Source of the DNA: Semisulcospira habei
Taxonomy: Eukaryota; Mollusca; Gastropoda; Semisulcospiridae
Assembly (NCBI GenBank): GCA_036245525.1
Contig: BTPG01000003.1
Location: forward strand, 188,761,535 to 188,825,534
Reading direction: 5' to 3'
Length of the DNA stretch: 64,000 nucleotides
Part shown: in pieces, positions 43,500 to 56,900 of the stretch
Layout of the letters: each line of letters opens with the position of its first letter
Numbering within the stretch: the stretch's first letter is position 1
Program-made: the position numbers and the translations under genes
The notes under the pieces: generated by a model
The model's database searches: none
Told to the model about the DNA's origin: nothing
What the model saw: only the letters and a program-made list of their open reading frames with translations

Positions 43500-44700
43500 C
43501 TCAGAGGAACTCCTAGGCACCCCCTGAATGAAACACCTCCCCTAATTTCAAGCTTGTATGTACGCAAACTTTGGAGACTTTTTTGTGTACATGCATACGC
43601 ACACACACGGTGCTTTGCGCCAAAAGTATGTTCTACAGCGAGGTTTGCCTAACTAGACGTGACGTAATTTTTATCTCGTCAAGTTGCAGTTTTAGTCTAG
43701 CCCGCCTATGATGTGTGTGTTCTTTTGAAAGTGTTCCACCACGTCCTATCGTAACAAGTCTCTTCTATAAATGAAGAGACTTGAAGAACAGTGACTGTGA
43801 CGTAAAAAGCAGTAACTTTGTCACTATGTAGACATCAACGGAATATTTTAGATACATCGGTCACACACACTGATGCGCTGCCAGAAGAGCATGTTCTTGT
43901 ACAGTAGTATATTATGTATCTGCAAAGGTAAAGTCAACCTCACTTCAGTGACACTTCACACAGATTATAGCAAGACTGATATTATACCGACATTTAGTTT
44001 TGTCAGTATTTTGTCAGCATTTAAAAACAAAGCGTAGAATGCAAAGTGAAACTCGTATTACGTAAAATATAAAATTACGTTCAAACTAAAATTGTGTCAT
44101 GACAATTGATGTTTTTCAAACCAATAACGTGAATGCATGGTGCCCCTTGTGGAGCTCTCCGAGGCATTACAAGGCTTTTTCAATACAAGAGATTTTAACA
44201 TCAGAATCAGGTCAAAGACAACAGGCAGAGAGCATTGACAGCGAATACAGCTTTCATGTAGAAGGGTCTTTGTAGGTTATGGTTCATCCCATCTTTTTTT
44301 TTTTTTTGTCTCCTGTGACCAATATATGGTTTTCCTATTCCCCGCAAGGGTGTACAAAATGTTTACTTTGATGTTTATGTATGCATCTTAAAGGGGCACA
44401 ACTGAACTTTTTGAAGGCTTCACTTCGCAAAAAGCTTTTACTGGGCTTCAGTAAACATACCCACTTGGACAGTGACCACCCTATTGTTCCGCCAAATGCT
44501 TTCTTTTGTCCGTTCAAAGTAAAAAGAGGCCCACCGGAATCGTGTGACGGGACACTGTGAAAAGATTGCTTCTGATAGGCAATGGTAGCCGACGTCATAT
44601 CTATTCTATACGACCTTAGGTCATCTGCATAATTATAACGAATCAGAGACAAGATAGCGGATGAACCAGCGAAGAATGAAGAAAGTATCATCGACTCGCA
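43500..44700. other. Intergenic, nothing recognised
   Basis: A few short unsupported ORFs; a T-run at about 44296-44308. No repeat family seen. Confidence 0.4.
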
Positions 44701-44706
44701 CCGACA

Positions 44707-44904
44707 ATGACAGACTCGGAGGTGAAGAGAAGAAAGAGGCAGAGAGACAAGATACCCCTAAGTAAAATTGACATCGGACAAGGGAATATGGACATGTGGC
44801 AACACGTAAAGCAAGAGCTTGGCTTGACCGCCCATCCGGAATTTGTCGCTTTCCTGCTCTGTGAATCATTAATTAATCTATGGTCTTTGTCGATCTTCCT
44901 GTAG
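44707..44904 (+). CDS. Weak candidate exon, zinc-finger-type N-terminal helix
   Basis: 65-aa frame starting MTDSEVKRRKRQRDKI. Its motif MWQHVKQELGLTAHPEFVAF resembles the short helical segment found before C2H2 arrays in many invertebrate zinc-finger proteins. A possible donor (GTGAAT) follows FLLC at about 44860. No downstream exon is identified. May be chance. Confidence 0.3.
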   Translation: MTDSEVKRRKRQRDKIPLSKIDIGQGNMDMWQHVKQELGLTAHPEFVAFLLCESLINLWSLSIFL

Positions 44905-46600
44905 TTCTGCGAGCGCTAGTGATTTTCAGAATTCATGATCTTCAGTAGAATTTATCTCTTACTGATTTCGCAAAATCTAAAACCCGTTTTACGAGCTAGT
45001 TATCAGATTTATGCTGCAAGGATCTGAAAACTACAGTGCGTGTCAAAATCATGTTGCACATCACTGGTCGCAACACGTTTTTGTCTGTGCGGGCTCTCAT
45101 TCGCTCGGATTCACAGAGGTAGTGTTTCTGCTGCAATGGTGCATTTGTCGTCTCCAGTGATGCTTTCAGTTACATAGATGTGCGAGATGTGAAATTGACT
45201 ACAGTGCAGAAAGTGTGTATAATTACCAATGTTCTGTTTCGCGTTTCCGAGGGATAAAGGATCAAAGGTCAAAACTAGGCACCGTGGACGCTGGCTCAGT
45301 CGCTTTGTGCGGAGAGTCAAACAAGCCACGCCCCCGGGCCGTGCACCAACGATGCAGCACAATCGTTACTAGTAAATACTAGCAGGTCAAGTGGAACCCA
45401 TATTGTGATTTTGACAGCATAGCGAGTATGGAAGGTTTATTCTACATTCTCGTGGAAAATTGCATCAAAGGGATGCCGGAGAACATCAATACACACCGAT
45501 GACCTCGTGACCTGCAGTATTGTGATACACCGATGGTCGGGTTTTGCGGCCTCGTGACGTCGGTTCATAAATATGCATATTAATTCAAAACCAGGCTGAT
45601 GCAGACAATAAATCCGTGTCTCGGGTACAAAAACAATACACCCTGCAAACGATGAATTTCGACATTTGGCATTTTACTTACATGATAAAGCTCCAAGATG
45701 GTACATAAAGGACCCATACACATATTGTCAGCAGTATCTGTTGCAGACAGTTTTCCGACGGTGTTGAGATGCTTGATCCTGGGCAATATAACTTTAAGCC
45801 ATTTTGATGTCCATTTCAAAAAAATCTGGACATCAGTAAAAGGTACATGCATGTGCACACAACAATGTTCAGTGTCTCAGTTTTCTGCACAACCAGAGAT
45901 GACCTGACCTGTGCTTTCTGAAAAAAATGGATTCCATCACCCATGTCTCCAGATTGCCTGAGTTTTCTAATGATAGCATTTCCTTAGTCAAGTTGGCTGT
46001 ATCATCATTCTTGATCGCTTGGAACAAACTGTACTTCCAAACATTCACGACACAAAAACCAAACTATGCTGACTGCACTTAGCATTGGATGGGTAGAAAT
46101 GAAGCTGCAATTGCTGTAGTCTGCTTTTCACGTTTTCAACTTTGATGGTTGATGACAAAACAAGAGCTGTTCATGCAGTTTGCTGCATCATTTAGTTGGA
46201 CATACAATCTCCAAGTGACAGCAAGAATGCTTCTTCTACAGTGTTTGGTTATTTTGCTATACATGTTTGAATCAAGCACAGTTCATTTTTTTGCCCATGT
46301 ACATCAATAACAATTGTCATAGAATATTGTCCTTGTTGCTTTCGTGTGGTACGTAATATCAATTATGTGCAACACCCTGCCGCAAGGATACTGGTAGGTG
46401 ATATAGTGTGTGTGGATTTCCATGTCCGTGGTCTTGGAATCTTAAAATCTGTTCAGTCATGGTCAACAAATATCGGCACTGCTTTGAACAAAAGTGTGGT
46501 CTGAATATTGTAAATACTGTAGTTGTGCTGTCACGTCAGTACAAACTACAATGAATCACAACAGCATTCACTGAAGAATACAAAACAGTACCCACCTTTC
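44905..46600. other. Intergenic, nothing recognised
   Basis: No supported ORF, repeat or RNA. Lies beyond the presumed 3' end of the minus-strand RPN1 gene. Confidence 0.4.
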
Positions 46601-46618
46601 ATTTTTTTACAATAACAC

Positions 46619-46624
46619 TTTATT
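46619..46624 (-). terminator. Candidate poly(A) signal of RPN1
   Basis: AATAAA on the minus strand, about 645 bases after the RPN1 stop, followed 10-15 bases later by an A-run. Gives a 3' UTR of about 0.65 kb. Confidence 0.5.
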
Positions 46625-47269
46625 CTTAAATTTTACTCCTACACGGTGAAAACGCTCTCAAAACATTAAACTAAGATATGAACCATGCATTTTTCGCACA
46701 AACTTGGAACATTCTCTCATGGAAAGGTGTACTGAATACATCACCTTGCATACACTTTAAAACATTCACTCATCTAACAGATATTGCAAATTTGGAGGCA
46801 AAAAGAACAACTCAGAAAAAAACGAATCCATGACGGATTTTAAAAAGGAAGTGGTGTTGTCCTGTCTGAAATGGGTCTCTGAAATCGTATTCAAGGTGAT
46901 AACAACCGTTTTCAGTCTTGCAAACTTGTCCAAAAGCAACAAAAGTTAACCTCATTAATCACTCATCAAGTTTAAGTGCAGAAAATACAACCGTCTAATT
47001 CACCTGAGGACTCTATTCTGTTAGTTCCTTCCATTCCAACGGTCACAGATTTGTGCAGGACCCCGCAGCTCCATTGGCACAAAATCTACTCCATTTGCTG
47101 GTATACATCCACCTCTCTAATGCCTTTGTGCATGCAGCTACTGGTCTTGTTTACAGTACCAATGGGTACATGTACCAGGAGGTTAACATCCAATGATCTG
47201 AGAAGCATGATGGTTTGTTTTAAGAGTGAGATGCAGAATCTGCTGAAAGAATGTAATTTAAGGGAAAAA

Positions 47270-47452
47270 CTACATGGTGGCTCGGAGGGCCTCCATTTTC
47301 TGGTAGATGTCTTCTCGCTTGGAGGTGATCCCAGCCTCGGAGTCAAGGTATTGCTGGCGTGAGACTTTGCCGGCCACCAGTTTCTCAGCCAGACCAAAGG
47401 CCAGATTGATCTGGTCCTTGTACTGACCATCCAGACGTTGCAGCTCCGCCAC
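47270..47452 (-). CDS. RPN1: RPN1 last coding exon
   Basis: Acceptor TTTCAG at 47453-47458. Encodes [18 protein letters not shown] to MEALRATM and a TAG at 47270-47272. The family tail KLVAGK is kept. Confidence 0.93.
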   Translation of the reverse strand: MAELQRLDGQYKDQINLAFGLAEKLVAGKVSRQQYLDSEAGITSKREDIYQKMEALRATM

Positions 47453-50400
47453 CTGAAAGGTGATAGAGACAAGGTTAGTGGGAAGGTTATTTGTCAATAA
47501 AATCCCATTGTGCATGCACTGTACTGTACCCAGCGGCAGCATATGCAAGGGGGTTCAAATTTTTCAGGGGGGGGCATGTTTAGATCAAACTACTTTAAGA
47601 AAAAAAATTGCTGTTTGTGGTAATTAAAAATGATTAAATGGCTGAAACTATACGCACTAATGGGCACCAACATGGCATGAAGTATCAAACTGTCCTGACG
47701 AGTCATCTGAATCCTAGCTGTCGACGCAAAACCACTGCCACCTGCTTTTCGGTTTTAACCTTCGGGACAGCAAAAACACCGAGCGCTCACATGCACAGCA
47801 ACTAATATGCAAACTGTGACCTCGACTTAAAAAAAACAAAACTTTTGGCCAACTATGAGTGACAAAGCCTGCCTCCGGCTTGCACACGTGACTATTTTTA
47901 ATGCTTGTATCAACAATGGTAAGTGTTTACAGGACGTGCACGCTGTAGGTTTGCGGCACAATGGCCGACGGACACGATTCTTACAAATGTTTCTTTAGAG
48001 GTAGGTGAGTATGTAATGGGTCATCCATATCAATTGTCTGTGGTAAACTTTAATCTTTGCACTTTCTCTGAGATTATTCTAGACAGTCTTCAAACTTGGC
48101 CCAAGATACTTTGTAACAAGACCTTTTTAAAAATACCATTTTCACCGACCTCTCAAAGGTCAAGGAAACGGGATCCAGAAATAGGTGAAAATTGCCATAT
48201 TTTGACCGATTGTTTTCCCCTCGAATACTATTTTCAACTTCAGACACAAACTCGATACAGAGATACCTGATGGTAAGACCTTTCCATAAAAATACCAACT
48301 TGATCATCCTTCAAAAAGGTCTAGGGTCACAAGAGATGGGCAAATGTGTGCAAAATGTCAATAATTTCTGACAGAATTTTCTTAGGGTAGCTGATGATGA
48401 GACCTTTCTAATTTAGATCATTTATGAACTGACTGACTGACTGTACATTGCTTAACGTCCCGACAGCAACAAGGCTTTCTCAGGACGTGCCTGCACTGCT
48501 TGTGAAAAAAAAAAATAAACAGAACATTGAATGTATGTCGCCAGCCGGTCAAATACGTTAAATAAACCTAACACATGGGGCTAAATAAAGCTAAGACCAT
48601 TTAGCAACAAACATCCAATATCAAGAGCTACAGGCAGTGCAGACAGTAGGGAGAGTTTTAAAAAGGCAAATACAGGTGAATGGACAAAGGGTAGACAGAA
48701 ACACATGCCCCAGAATGGAGAGGAAAACCCACCCTGTGGGGCTGACCAGGGTGACCCTGGGAACTAAAAAATACCTAACCCCACCCAAGTCCCCCAGGGC
48801 AGACCCGGGTGGGGTAGATCATTTATGAAGGAGATATTGTAAACTACACATGTTAACCATTTATTGTATGGTACCGGTTTCTGGCCACTTTATAAATTTC
48901 AAATACAAGCGATCAAAATTTCTGAAACCTGATTTGCTGAACTGACCCTTCACACCACGTGAATGTCCTGTGTTTGTCTTGTACTGTGTTTGTCTTCAGA
49001 GTGAATGCGCGTGTTGGGTGCAGTTCGCGGCGCTTTGAGCCGATTCGCAGAATTGGGAAAAAGCGCCTATATAATAACTGGTATTATTATTATGGAGCAG
49101 GTCGTTTTACATGTCTTTACATTAATTTCATTGTATGGAGCAGGCCGGCTTAACTCATTCATTCCCATGGCTGTATTTGACAAATTTTGGAGGCGTCATC
49201 CAACGACTACACACCAGTTGCAGGAGATGGATTGAGCATAATTCAAGGGTAGTGCCAGATTTCACTACCCTTGAATTATCAAGGTCGAGCTATCTTCTGC
49301 TGTAGGGCGTTGGGGCTGAATGAGTTAAATGTCTTTACGTTAGGTACTACAACACTAAGTTTGAAACCTCATGTTCTAAGGAAAAGTGGCCATTTTTCAC
49401 ACAGACCATCATCTCCTTGAGTGTGTTTTATTATCAGCTGCTTTTTGTGCCATGTTTGACTGTAGTCTCTTACATAATAGACTGACCCATTTGCTGGGTT
49501 AAATGTCAATCAGACTTAGCCTCTCGACCAATCAAAACGCTGTAGACCATGTGCTTCTGTCTGCCAAGCAGAAGGTATGGCATAACAATGGATGTTTATG
49601 CTTGCGGGGCATGGAAGAGTGTCGATGTTTCCCTTATTTTAGCCAACTTTGGCTGTATTGGAAAGCACTATTGTTATGGGGAGTGTAAATATAGATTCCC
49701 AAACCATATTCAGGTGAAGAATTTTTCCGTTCCCGAAGCCTTTATCACAACTGGCAGACGGGAAAGAATGCGAAAAAAAAGTCTGTGGTCAAATAAACCC
49801 TGAGAGAATCACAAGACATCACTACATGTGCTCAAAAGTAAAATTTCTACTTTTCTGTGTTCCACCATATTGTTCATAGACTGATTCGAGCGCTTGTACT
49901 TACATTTGGTCTGCTAGCTTGGATCTTGGATCCGTCAGTTGTGTGTGAAGCATTCATGCTAAATTGGATCGTAGATTAGATCTGTCAGCCATGTGTGAAG
50001 CTTTCGTTGCATGTACACTGACCCCGTATGGCTGTGAGAGTGAGTGACCTATGCCTCATAGATGTAAACAGACTATTACTAGCAGAAGTTTTCAGGGGGA
50101 AAAAAGAGACGTTTTTAGACAGACTTCAGAAAAGTGTACTGATGACTGCCTGCACAAGAATTTCTTTTAGAGACTCGGTAGCGGGATATGTTCACATGTA
50201 GGTATAGGATCACCCATAATTTCAGACTGTAAACACATACAAACTGATATTAACATCAGAAAAAGTGCATAAAAATGTGTGGTCGTGCAATATATATATA
50301 TATTACTTTTTCTTTTATTAACTATTTTAAATTCATCGCATTATAGTGTGTGTGTGTGTGTGCGTGCGTGCGCGAGAGAGAGAGATAGTGAGAGACTAGG

Positions 50401-50884
50401 GGCTGGGACCCTCATGAGCCGCCCTATTAGGGAGGCTGGTGATGGTCCTTTCCCCTGACACAAACCAAAAGCTGTGCTAAGTTGTGATAGCAAGGTATGA
50501 TAATGTGGTTAAAAGTGATCAATAGAATGCTATTTGACAAGGATTTTAGATTCTAACAGGCGTGGGGAGGGATTTTATTTAAATATGTGTTTAATTGCTT
50601 GTTCGTGTTTGCGAGCCGAAGACAAATTTCCATTTTATACAAATATATTTAATGGACAATAAAGATTTTTGAATTTGAAAATTTCAAAGCTCGGTATTTT
50701 ATTAACAAGAAAGCAAAGCCATTCTGGCTCACATATATTAAGGATTTACATAATAATAAAGGTAATTTGTATAGCACCTAATCACCAAGGTGCTCTAGGC
50801 ACTTTACAATCACAGTAATGAAACACAAAGCAAAATAAAAAAACAAACGCATACAACAACAAAAATACATTGATTTACAAGGAG

Positions 50885-50918
<34 letters not shown>

Positions 50919-53900
50919 GATGAGCTGGCATACAAAATGGTCTTTAAGTATATGCAACAGAGAAAAGGTGTGTTTAAGCTTGGATTTGAAAATGGAGAGA
51001 GATGAGTGACGCACATCAGCTGGGAGGGCGTTCCATGTAATGGGATCAAAATATGAAAATACATGATGACCTTGAGTGACCTTATTGTGTCTTGTGATAC
51101 GGAAAACATGAGTGTCTGAAGCAGAGCGTAGTGAGCGGCACGGTGTATACAGCTGGACAAGATCAGATAAGTAAGGAGGGGCAGAACCAGAGTTGATGTT
51201 GAAACAACACAGACTTTATACTGAATTCTGTATGAAACTGGCAGCCAGTGCAAATCAGTTTGTCATATGTGTGACCTTTGTGATAAGGGCTGGCTATTGC
51301 AGCAGCAAAATCCATGTTTTCTGAAAATGTAAGCATTTTTCACACATCTCTCAAGCCCCTTGACCTTTGTGATGAGTCGACTAAATTAGTATGCATAGGA
51401 AGGTCTTATCATCAGCTATCTTTGTACCAAATTTGGTTGGAAAATTTGGGAATACCTACAATTTTATAAAAAATCAGCATTTTACACACATTTACCAGCC
51501 TTTTGTGACCCTTGACCTTCCAAGGGGTCATCCAAATTAGTATGCCTAGATAAGTCTTACCATCAGGTATCTCTGTACCAAATTTGAGTTTGAAGTTGTG
51601 AATAGTATTTGAGAAAAAAAGATATTTTATTAAAATATGGCTATTTTAGACCCATTTCCTGAGCTCTCGTGACCCTTGACCATTCCAGGGGATCAACCAA
51701 ATCAGAGTGCATAAAAAGGTCTTCCCATCAGGTATCTCTGTAGCAAGTTTGGGTTTAAAGTTGTGAATAGTATTTGACAAAAAAACATCTTTTGTCAAAA
51801 TGTGGCTATTACGGACCTATTTCCTGAGCCCTTGTGACCCTTGACCTTTCTGAGGGGTCATCCAAATTAGTATGCATAGATAGGTCTTACCATCAGGCAT
51901 CTCTGTACCAAGTTTGGTTCGATTGATTGTACATTGCTTAACGTCCCGACAGCAACAAGGCTTTCTCAGGACGTGCCTGCACTGCTTGTGAAAAAAAATA
52001 TAAACAGAACATTGAATGTATGTCGCCAGCCGGTCAAATACGTTAAATAAACCTAACACATGGGGCTAAATAAAGCTAAGACCATTTAGCAACACACATC
52101 CAATATCAAGAGCTACAGGCAGTGCAGACAGTAGGGAGAGTTTTAAAAAAGGCAAATACAGGTGAATGGACAAAGGGTAGACAGAAACACATGCCCCAGA
52201 ATGGAGAGGAAAACCCACCCTGTGGGGCTGACCAGGGTGACCCTGGGAACTAAAAAATACCTAACCCCACCCAAGTCCCCCAGGGCAGACCCGGGTGGGG
52301 AGTGTACCAAGTTTGGGTTTGATGTTGTGAATAGTATATGAGAAAAAAAAAAAAAACATTTGTCAAAATATGGCTATTTTTCACCCATTTCCTGAGCTCT
52401 TGTGACCCTTGACCTTCCCAAGGAATCAACCAAATTAGTACGTATAGAAAGGTCTTACCATCAGGTATCTTTGTACCATGTTTGGGTTTGAAGTTGTGAA
52501 TAGTATTTGAGAAAAAAATAAATTATGTCAAAATATAGCTATTTTGGACCTATTTCCTAATCCTCTGTGACTTGACCTTTGTGAGAGGTCACTCAAATTG
52601 GTATGTTTAGAAAGGTCTTACCAACAAGTATCCTTGTGCCAAGTTTGAAGAATGTGGCTTGAATAGTCTCCGAGAAATTGCCAACGTTAAAGTTTACGAC
52701 TGATGACGGCGGATGGACGACCGCTGGCCCAAAACAGACTCACTTTTGCTTCGCACGCGAGACAAAAATGGGTTGGTCTATTAACACATTGAACCAAATA
52801 GACCATATCTGCATTAGCAAGAAATTTAGAAGATCCCTTCAAGATGTTCGAGTGAGGAGGGGAGCAGATGTCACTTCAGACCACCATCTGCTTACCTTAA
52901 GAATGAAGCTCAAGCTAAAGAAAAACCGCACAGAGACAACAAGAAGACAGCGCTATAATGTAGGCCTCCTGAGAGAAACTGGAGTTAGAGAAGAGTTCAA
53001 ACTGGTGCTGTCCAACCGGTTTCAAGCGCTACAGGAGCTAGTAAATGAAGAGGAGGCGGTCACCACAGAGCAGCAGTGGAAGGCAGTTAGAGAGGCGCTG
53101 AACTCAACCTGCAAAGACACTGTAGGGTTCAGGAAACACTACCACAAGGACTGGCTGTCGGCACAGACCTTGAAGAAGATAGAAGCGAGGAAGCAGAAGA
53201 AAGCAGTGGTCAACAACAGTCGCACGAGAGCAGCCAAAGTAAGGGCACAGGGGGAATACTCGGAAGCCAACCGCGAGGTGAAGAGGAGTATCAGGGCAGA
53301 CAAGAGGGCCTACACAGACAGCCTGGCAGCAGAGGCAGAAAAGGCAGCAGGCAGCGGCAACATGAAACAGCTCTACGACATTACCAGAAGATTGTCGGGT
53401 AAGTATGGCCATACAGAAAGACCAGTAAAAGACAAAGAAGGCAAGCCTATTGCAGACAGAGCAGACCAACTCGACAGATGGGCCGAGTATTTTGAAGAGT
53501 TACTGAACAGACCTAGCCCACCCGACCCCCCCGACATCCAGCTGGCAGAGACCGACCCACCCATCAGCTGTGACAGACCCAGCCGGGAAGAGATCAGAAA
53601 AGCAGTGGCATTTTTGAAAAATGGCAAAGCAGCAGGGCCAGATGGCATCCCAGCGGAGTCTCTGAAAGCAGACCTAGAGACAACAGTTGAGATGCTGTAC
53701 CCACTGTTTGGAAAGATCTGGGAAGAGGAGGTGATGCCAGCTGACTGGAAGGAGGGGTACCTAATCAAGCTTCCCAAGAAAGGCGACCTCAGCAAGTGTT
53801 CCAACTACAGAGGAATCACCTTGCTGTCAGTACCAGGAAAGGTCTAGAGAGAATGAAGAGCTCCGTTGACCCCCAGCTGAGAGACCAGCAAGCAGGATTC

Positions 53901-56900
53901 AGGAAGAACCGATCATGTACAGACCAGATCGCCACTCTCCGCATCATCGTGGAACAGTCTCTGGAGTGGAGCTCCCCGCTGTACGTCAACTTTGTGGATT
54001 ATGAGAAAGCATTTGACAGCGTGGACCGAGAGACTCTGTGGAAACTCCTACGACACTACGGTGTACCCACAAAGCTCGTCCGCCTGATCAAGAGCAGCTA
54101 TGATGGCATGACATGTCGCGTGATCCACGAAGGGCAGTTCACCAGAGAGCTCCAGGTCAGAACTGGTGTCAGGCAGGGGTGTCTGCTGTCTCCGTTCCTC
54201 TTCCTACTGGCCATAGACTGGGTCATGAAGATGACCACAGAGCACAGACGAAGTGGAATACAGTGGACACTGTGGACACAGCTTGACGACCTCGATTTTG
54301 CAGACGACTTGGCATTACTGTCCCACACTCATCAACAAATGCAGGACAAGACCACGAGGCTTGCTGACATCTTGTCCCAAGTGGGCCTCACCATTCACAA
54401 ACAGAAAACAAAGACAATGAGGCTGAACGCAACCAGGGAAGAACCAGTCTTGCTTGCTGGCACCCCGTTGGAGGAGGTGGAGTCCTTCACCTATCTCGGG
54501 AGCATCATAGACAAAAAAGGCGGCACTGATGCAGATGTCAGAGCACGAATCGGTAAAGCCAGAGCAGCCTTTCTCCAGTTGAAAAAAGTGTGGAGTTCCA
54601 GAGAGCTGTCACAACACACCAAAGTCCGGATTTTCAACTCCAATGTAAAAGCAGTTCTCCTATATGGAGCAGAGACATGGAGATTGACAAAAACCACAGT
54701 CAACAGAGTACAGACCTTCATGAACAGTTGCCTTAGAAGAATTTTGAAAATCCACTGGCCAGAGAAGATCAGCAACGTCAGACTCTGGGAGAGAACAGAG
54801 CAGATAACAGCAGAGAATGAAAGTGGGCGAAGAAGATGGGGATGGATCGGTCACAGTCTGAGAAATGCATTTTTCTTTAAAAGGTATTTTTTCGAAAAAT
54901 ACTTACCGATGACATGACCTTATGGGAGATGTCTACTACTTACGCAATTCTAGCCTAAGAGCTCGTTGTGTTACCACACAACCCGGGAGGCACTCGGGGA
55001 ACCCCGAGGGGGCCGAGAGTTATCTCCCGATACTTCCCATCTGGGACAGAGTACCCATAGTCCTTCAGTCAGGATACTTAGCTTACCAGCGGCAAGCGGG
55101 GCAGGTGGGAGGGTCGTCCGAGTCATGTCATCGGTAAGTATTTTTCGAAAAAATACCTTTTAAAGAAAAATGCATTTGTTTCTTCAAAAACATTACCGAT
55201 GACATGACCTTATGGGAGAATGGCGAAAAGGAGGAGGGTGCCGCGCTCTAGCACACCTAAGGCCCCAAGGGCCGTCCTCCCAACCGCAAACTCCCGACAA
55301 CTCTAGGTAGGTATAAGCGACGGCGCTGAAGCGCCAGGAGGGAGGAGAGCCCCCCCGGGATGTCCCCCACCAGAGCGAGTAACCTCGCTAGGCTGACAGA
55401 ACTCTGCGATCGAGAGCACCTGCGCGCCAGCCCTCCAATAGCCACGAAGAGGGCAGCCCAGTTCCTGGCGGCTGTGGCGTTCGTGGCCCTGCACGTAGCT
55501 AATTGGACGTAATTAGCCTCTAAGCTCCCTGAGGGAGGGATCCTGGAATTCGGATCGTATGGCAGAGCGTAGACAGGGAGATCGACTGCCCTGTAGCTTC
55601 AGAGCTGCCGGGCACGGCCCGGAAGCGTGCGCGTCCGCCCGTACAGCTATGTCGTCGTAGGTATACGTGAGGCAGGCTCAGGCTATCCTGCCTAGTCTTC
55701 TGGGGATAAGTCAACCAGCTGGGGTCAGCAGGGTCGGTGGGGGAGAGGTGACGGACGCTGACCAAGAGCACAATGCCTCGCCAACTTCCTCGTAGAGGCG
55801 TCAAGTTGGGGAAGCGGGCCATAGCGAGGCTTCGACTGCTGCCCATGCGAAGACTCCAGCGTTGAGGGTCTGTCGCAACCGCCAAGGCTCAGGGGGTCCG
55901 CGGCGAGAGAGAGGTTCAGGACCGGTACCAGGGAAAGGGGTGACCCACAGGACGAGAGGAGGATCCTTCCCAGGCCAGGTCAGAGCGTTGGCATCACGTC
56001 CAGGAGGGCTATACCCCACGAAGGCGCGGGGAAAGCCAGAGATCCCACCTTGCGGCGGACAGGTCCACTAGGCCATCTCGCCAGCGCGTCGATCCTCCGA
56101 AGGTATCCTGGCACCTTCGGAGTGAAGCAACTGGTTCCATCGGGGAAAAGGCTGGCTCAGACCTCCCACGAGCAGACCTCCTAGTCCGTGTCAGATCCAA
56201 GCCGTTCACGCTCTTGTCCGCGAGGTCCGGAGGCTAGGCTGGACCTCGAGAAGAACCACGGAAGTATGGGGCGTAGCTACGGCAGCCGGGCTGCGAGACG
56301 ACCGACGGAGAGTAGAGCCGACCTCCGAACAGGGGCTAGGCCCTTCCACCGCGAGCATCGCCGCAGCAGTACCACCTGTCCGAACTCCGGCGTACCCCTG
56401 TGCGCCCAATGGGGATACTTACTTACTTACGCCCATCATCCACCCTGGGGCATAGGCCGCCGACAAGGTCCCTCCAGCCGTCTCTGTCCTGGTCGAGTCT
56501 CTCCAGCTGTCCCCAGGTGTGGCCCATTTCCTTGGCATCTGTCTCCAGGTCACGTTGCCAGGTGTTTGTGGCCGACCTCTCTTCCTTTTCCCTGTGGGTT
56601 CCATCTCAGGGCGTGCTTTGTGGTGTTGGTTGCTGGCTTGCATAGTGTGTGACCTATCCATCTCCAGCGGCGTTGTTGAAGTTCCACTTCTGCAGGTTGC
56701 TGCTTTGTCCGCTGCCACAATACCTCGTTGCTGATTTTGTCCGGCCAGCGTCTCCCGAGGAGCCTTCTCAGACTGTTGTTGATGAACGTCTGTATTTTCT
56801 TGGTGGCCGACACTGTGGTCCTCCAGGTCTCTGCTCCATAGAGGAGTACTGGTTTCCCAATGGGGATGTCGAGTAGGTTAGGCACCAGGGAGACGGCGCT

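Larger units (their letters stand above)
50700..52758 (+). repeat. Tandem-repeat element, copy 1 (two insertions)
   Basis: Begins TAACAAGAAAGCAAAGCC and ends CACTTTTGCTTCGCAC. Holds six units of about 150-169 bp, each with CAAATTAGTATGCATAG, a TCTTACCATCAGGTATCTC-like word and a GACCCTTGACCTT word, then a distinct last unit with AATAGTCTCCGAGAAA. An L2-like LINE end (50751-51265) and a SINE-like copy (51918-52302) have inserted. No coding capacity. Confidence 0.8.
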
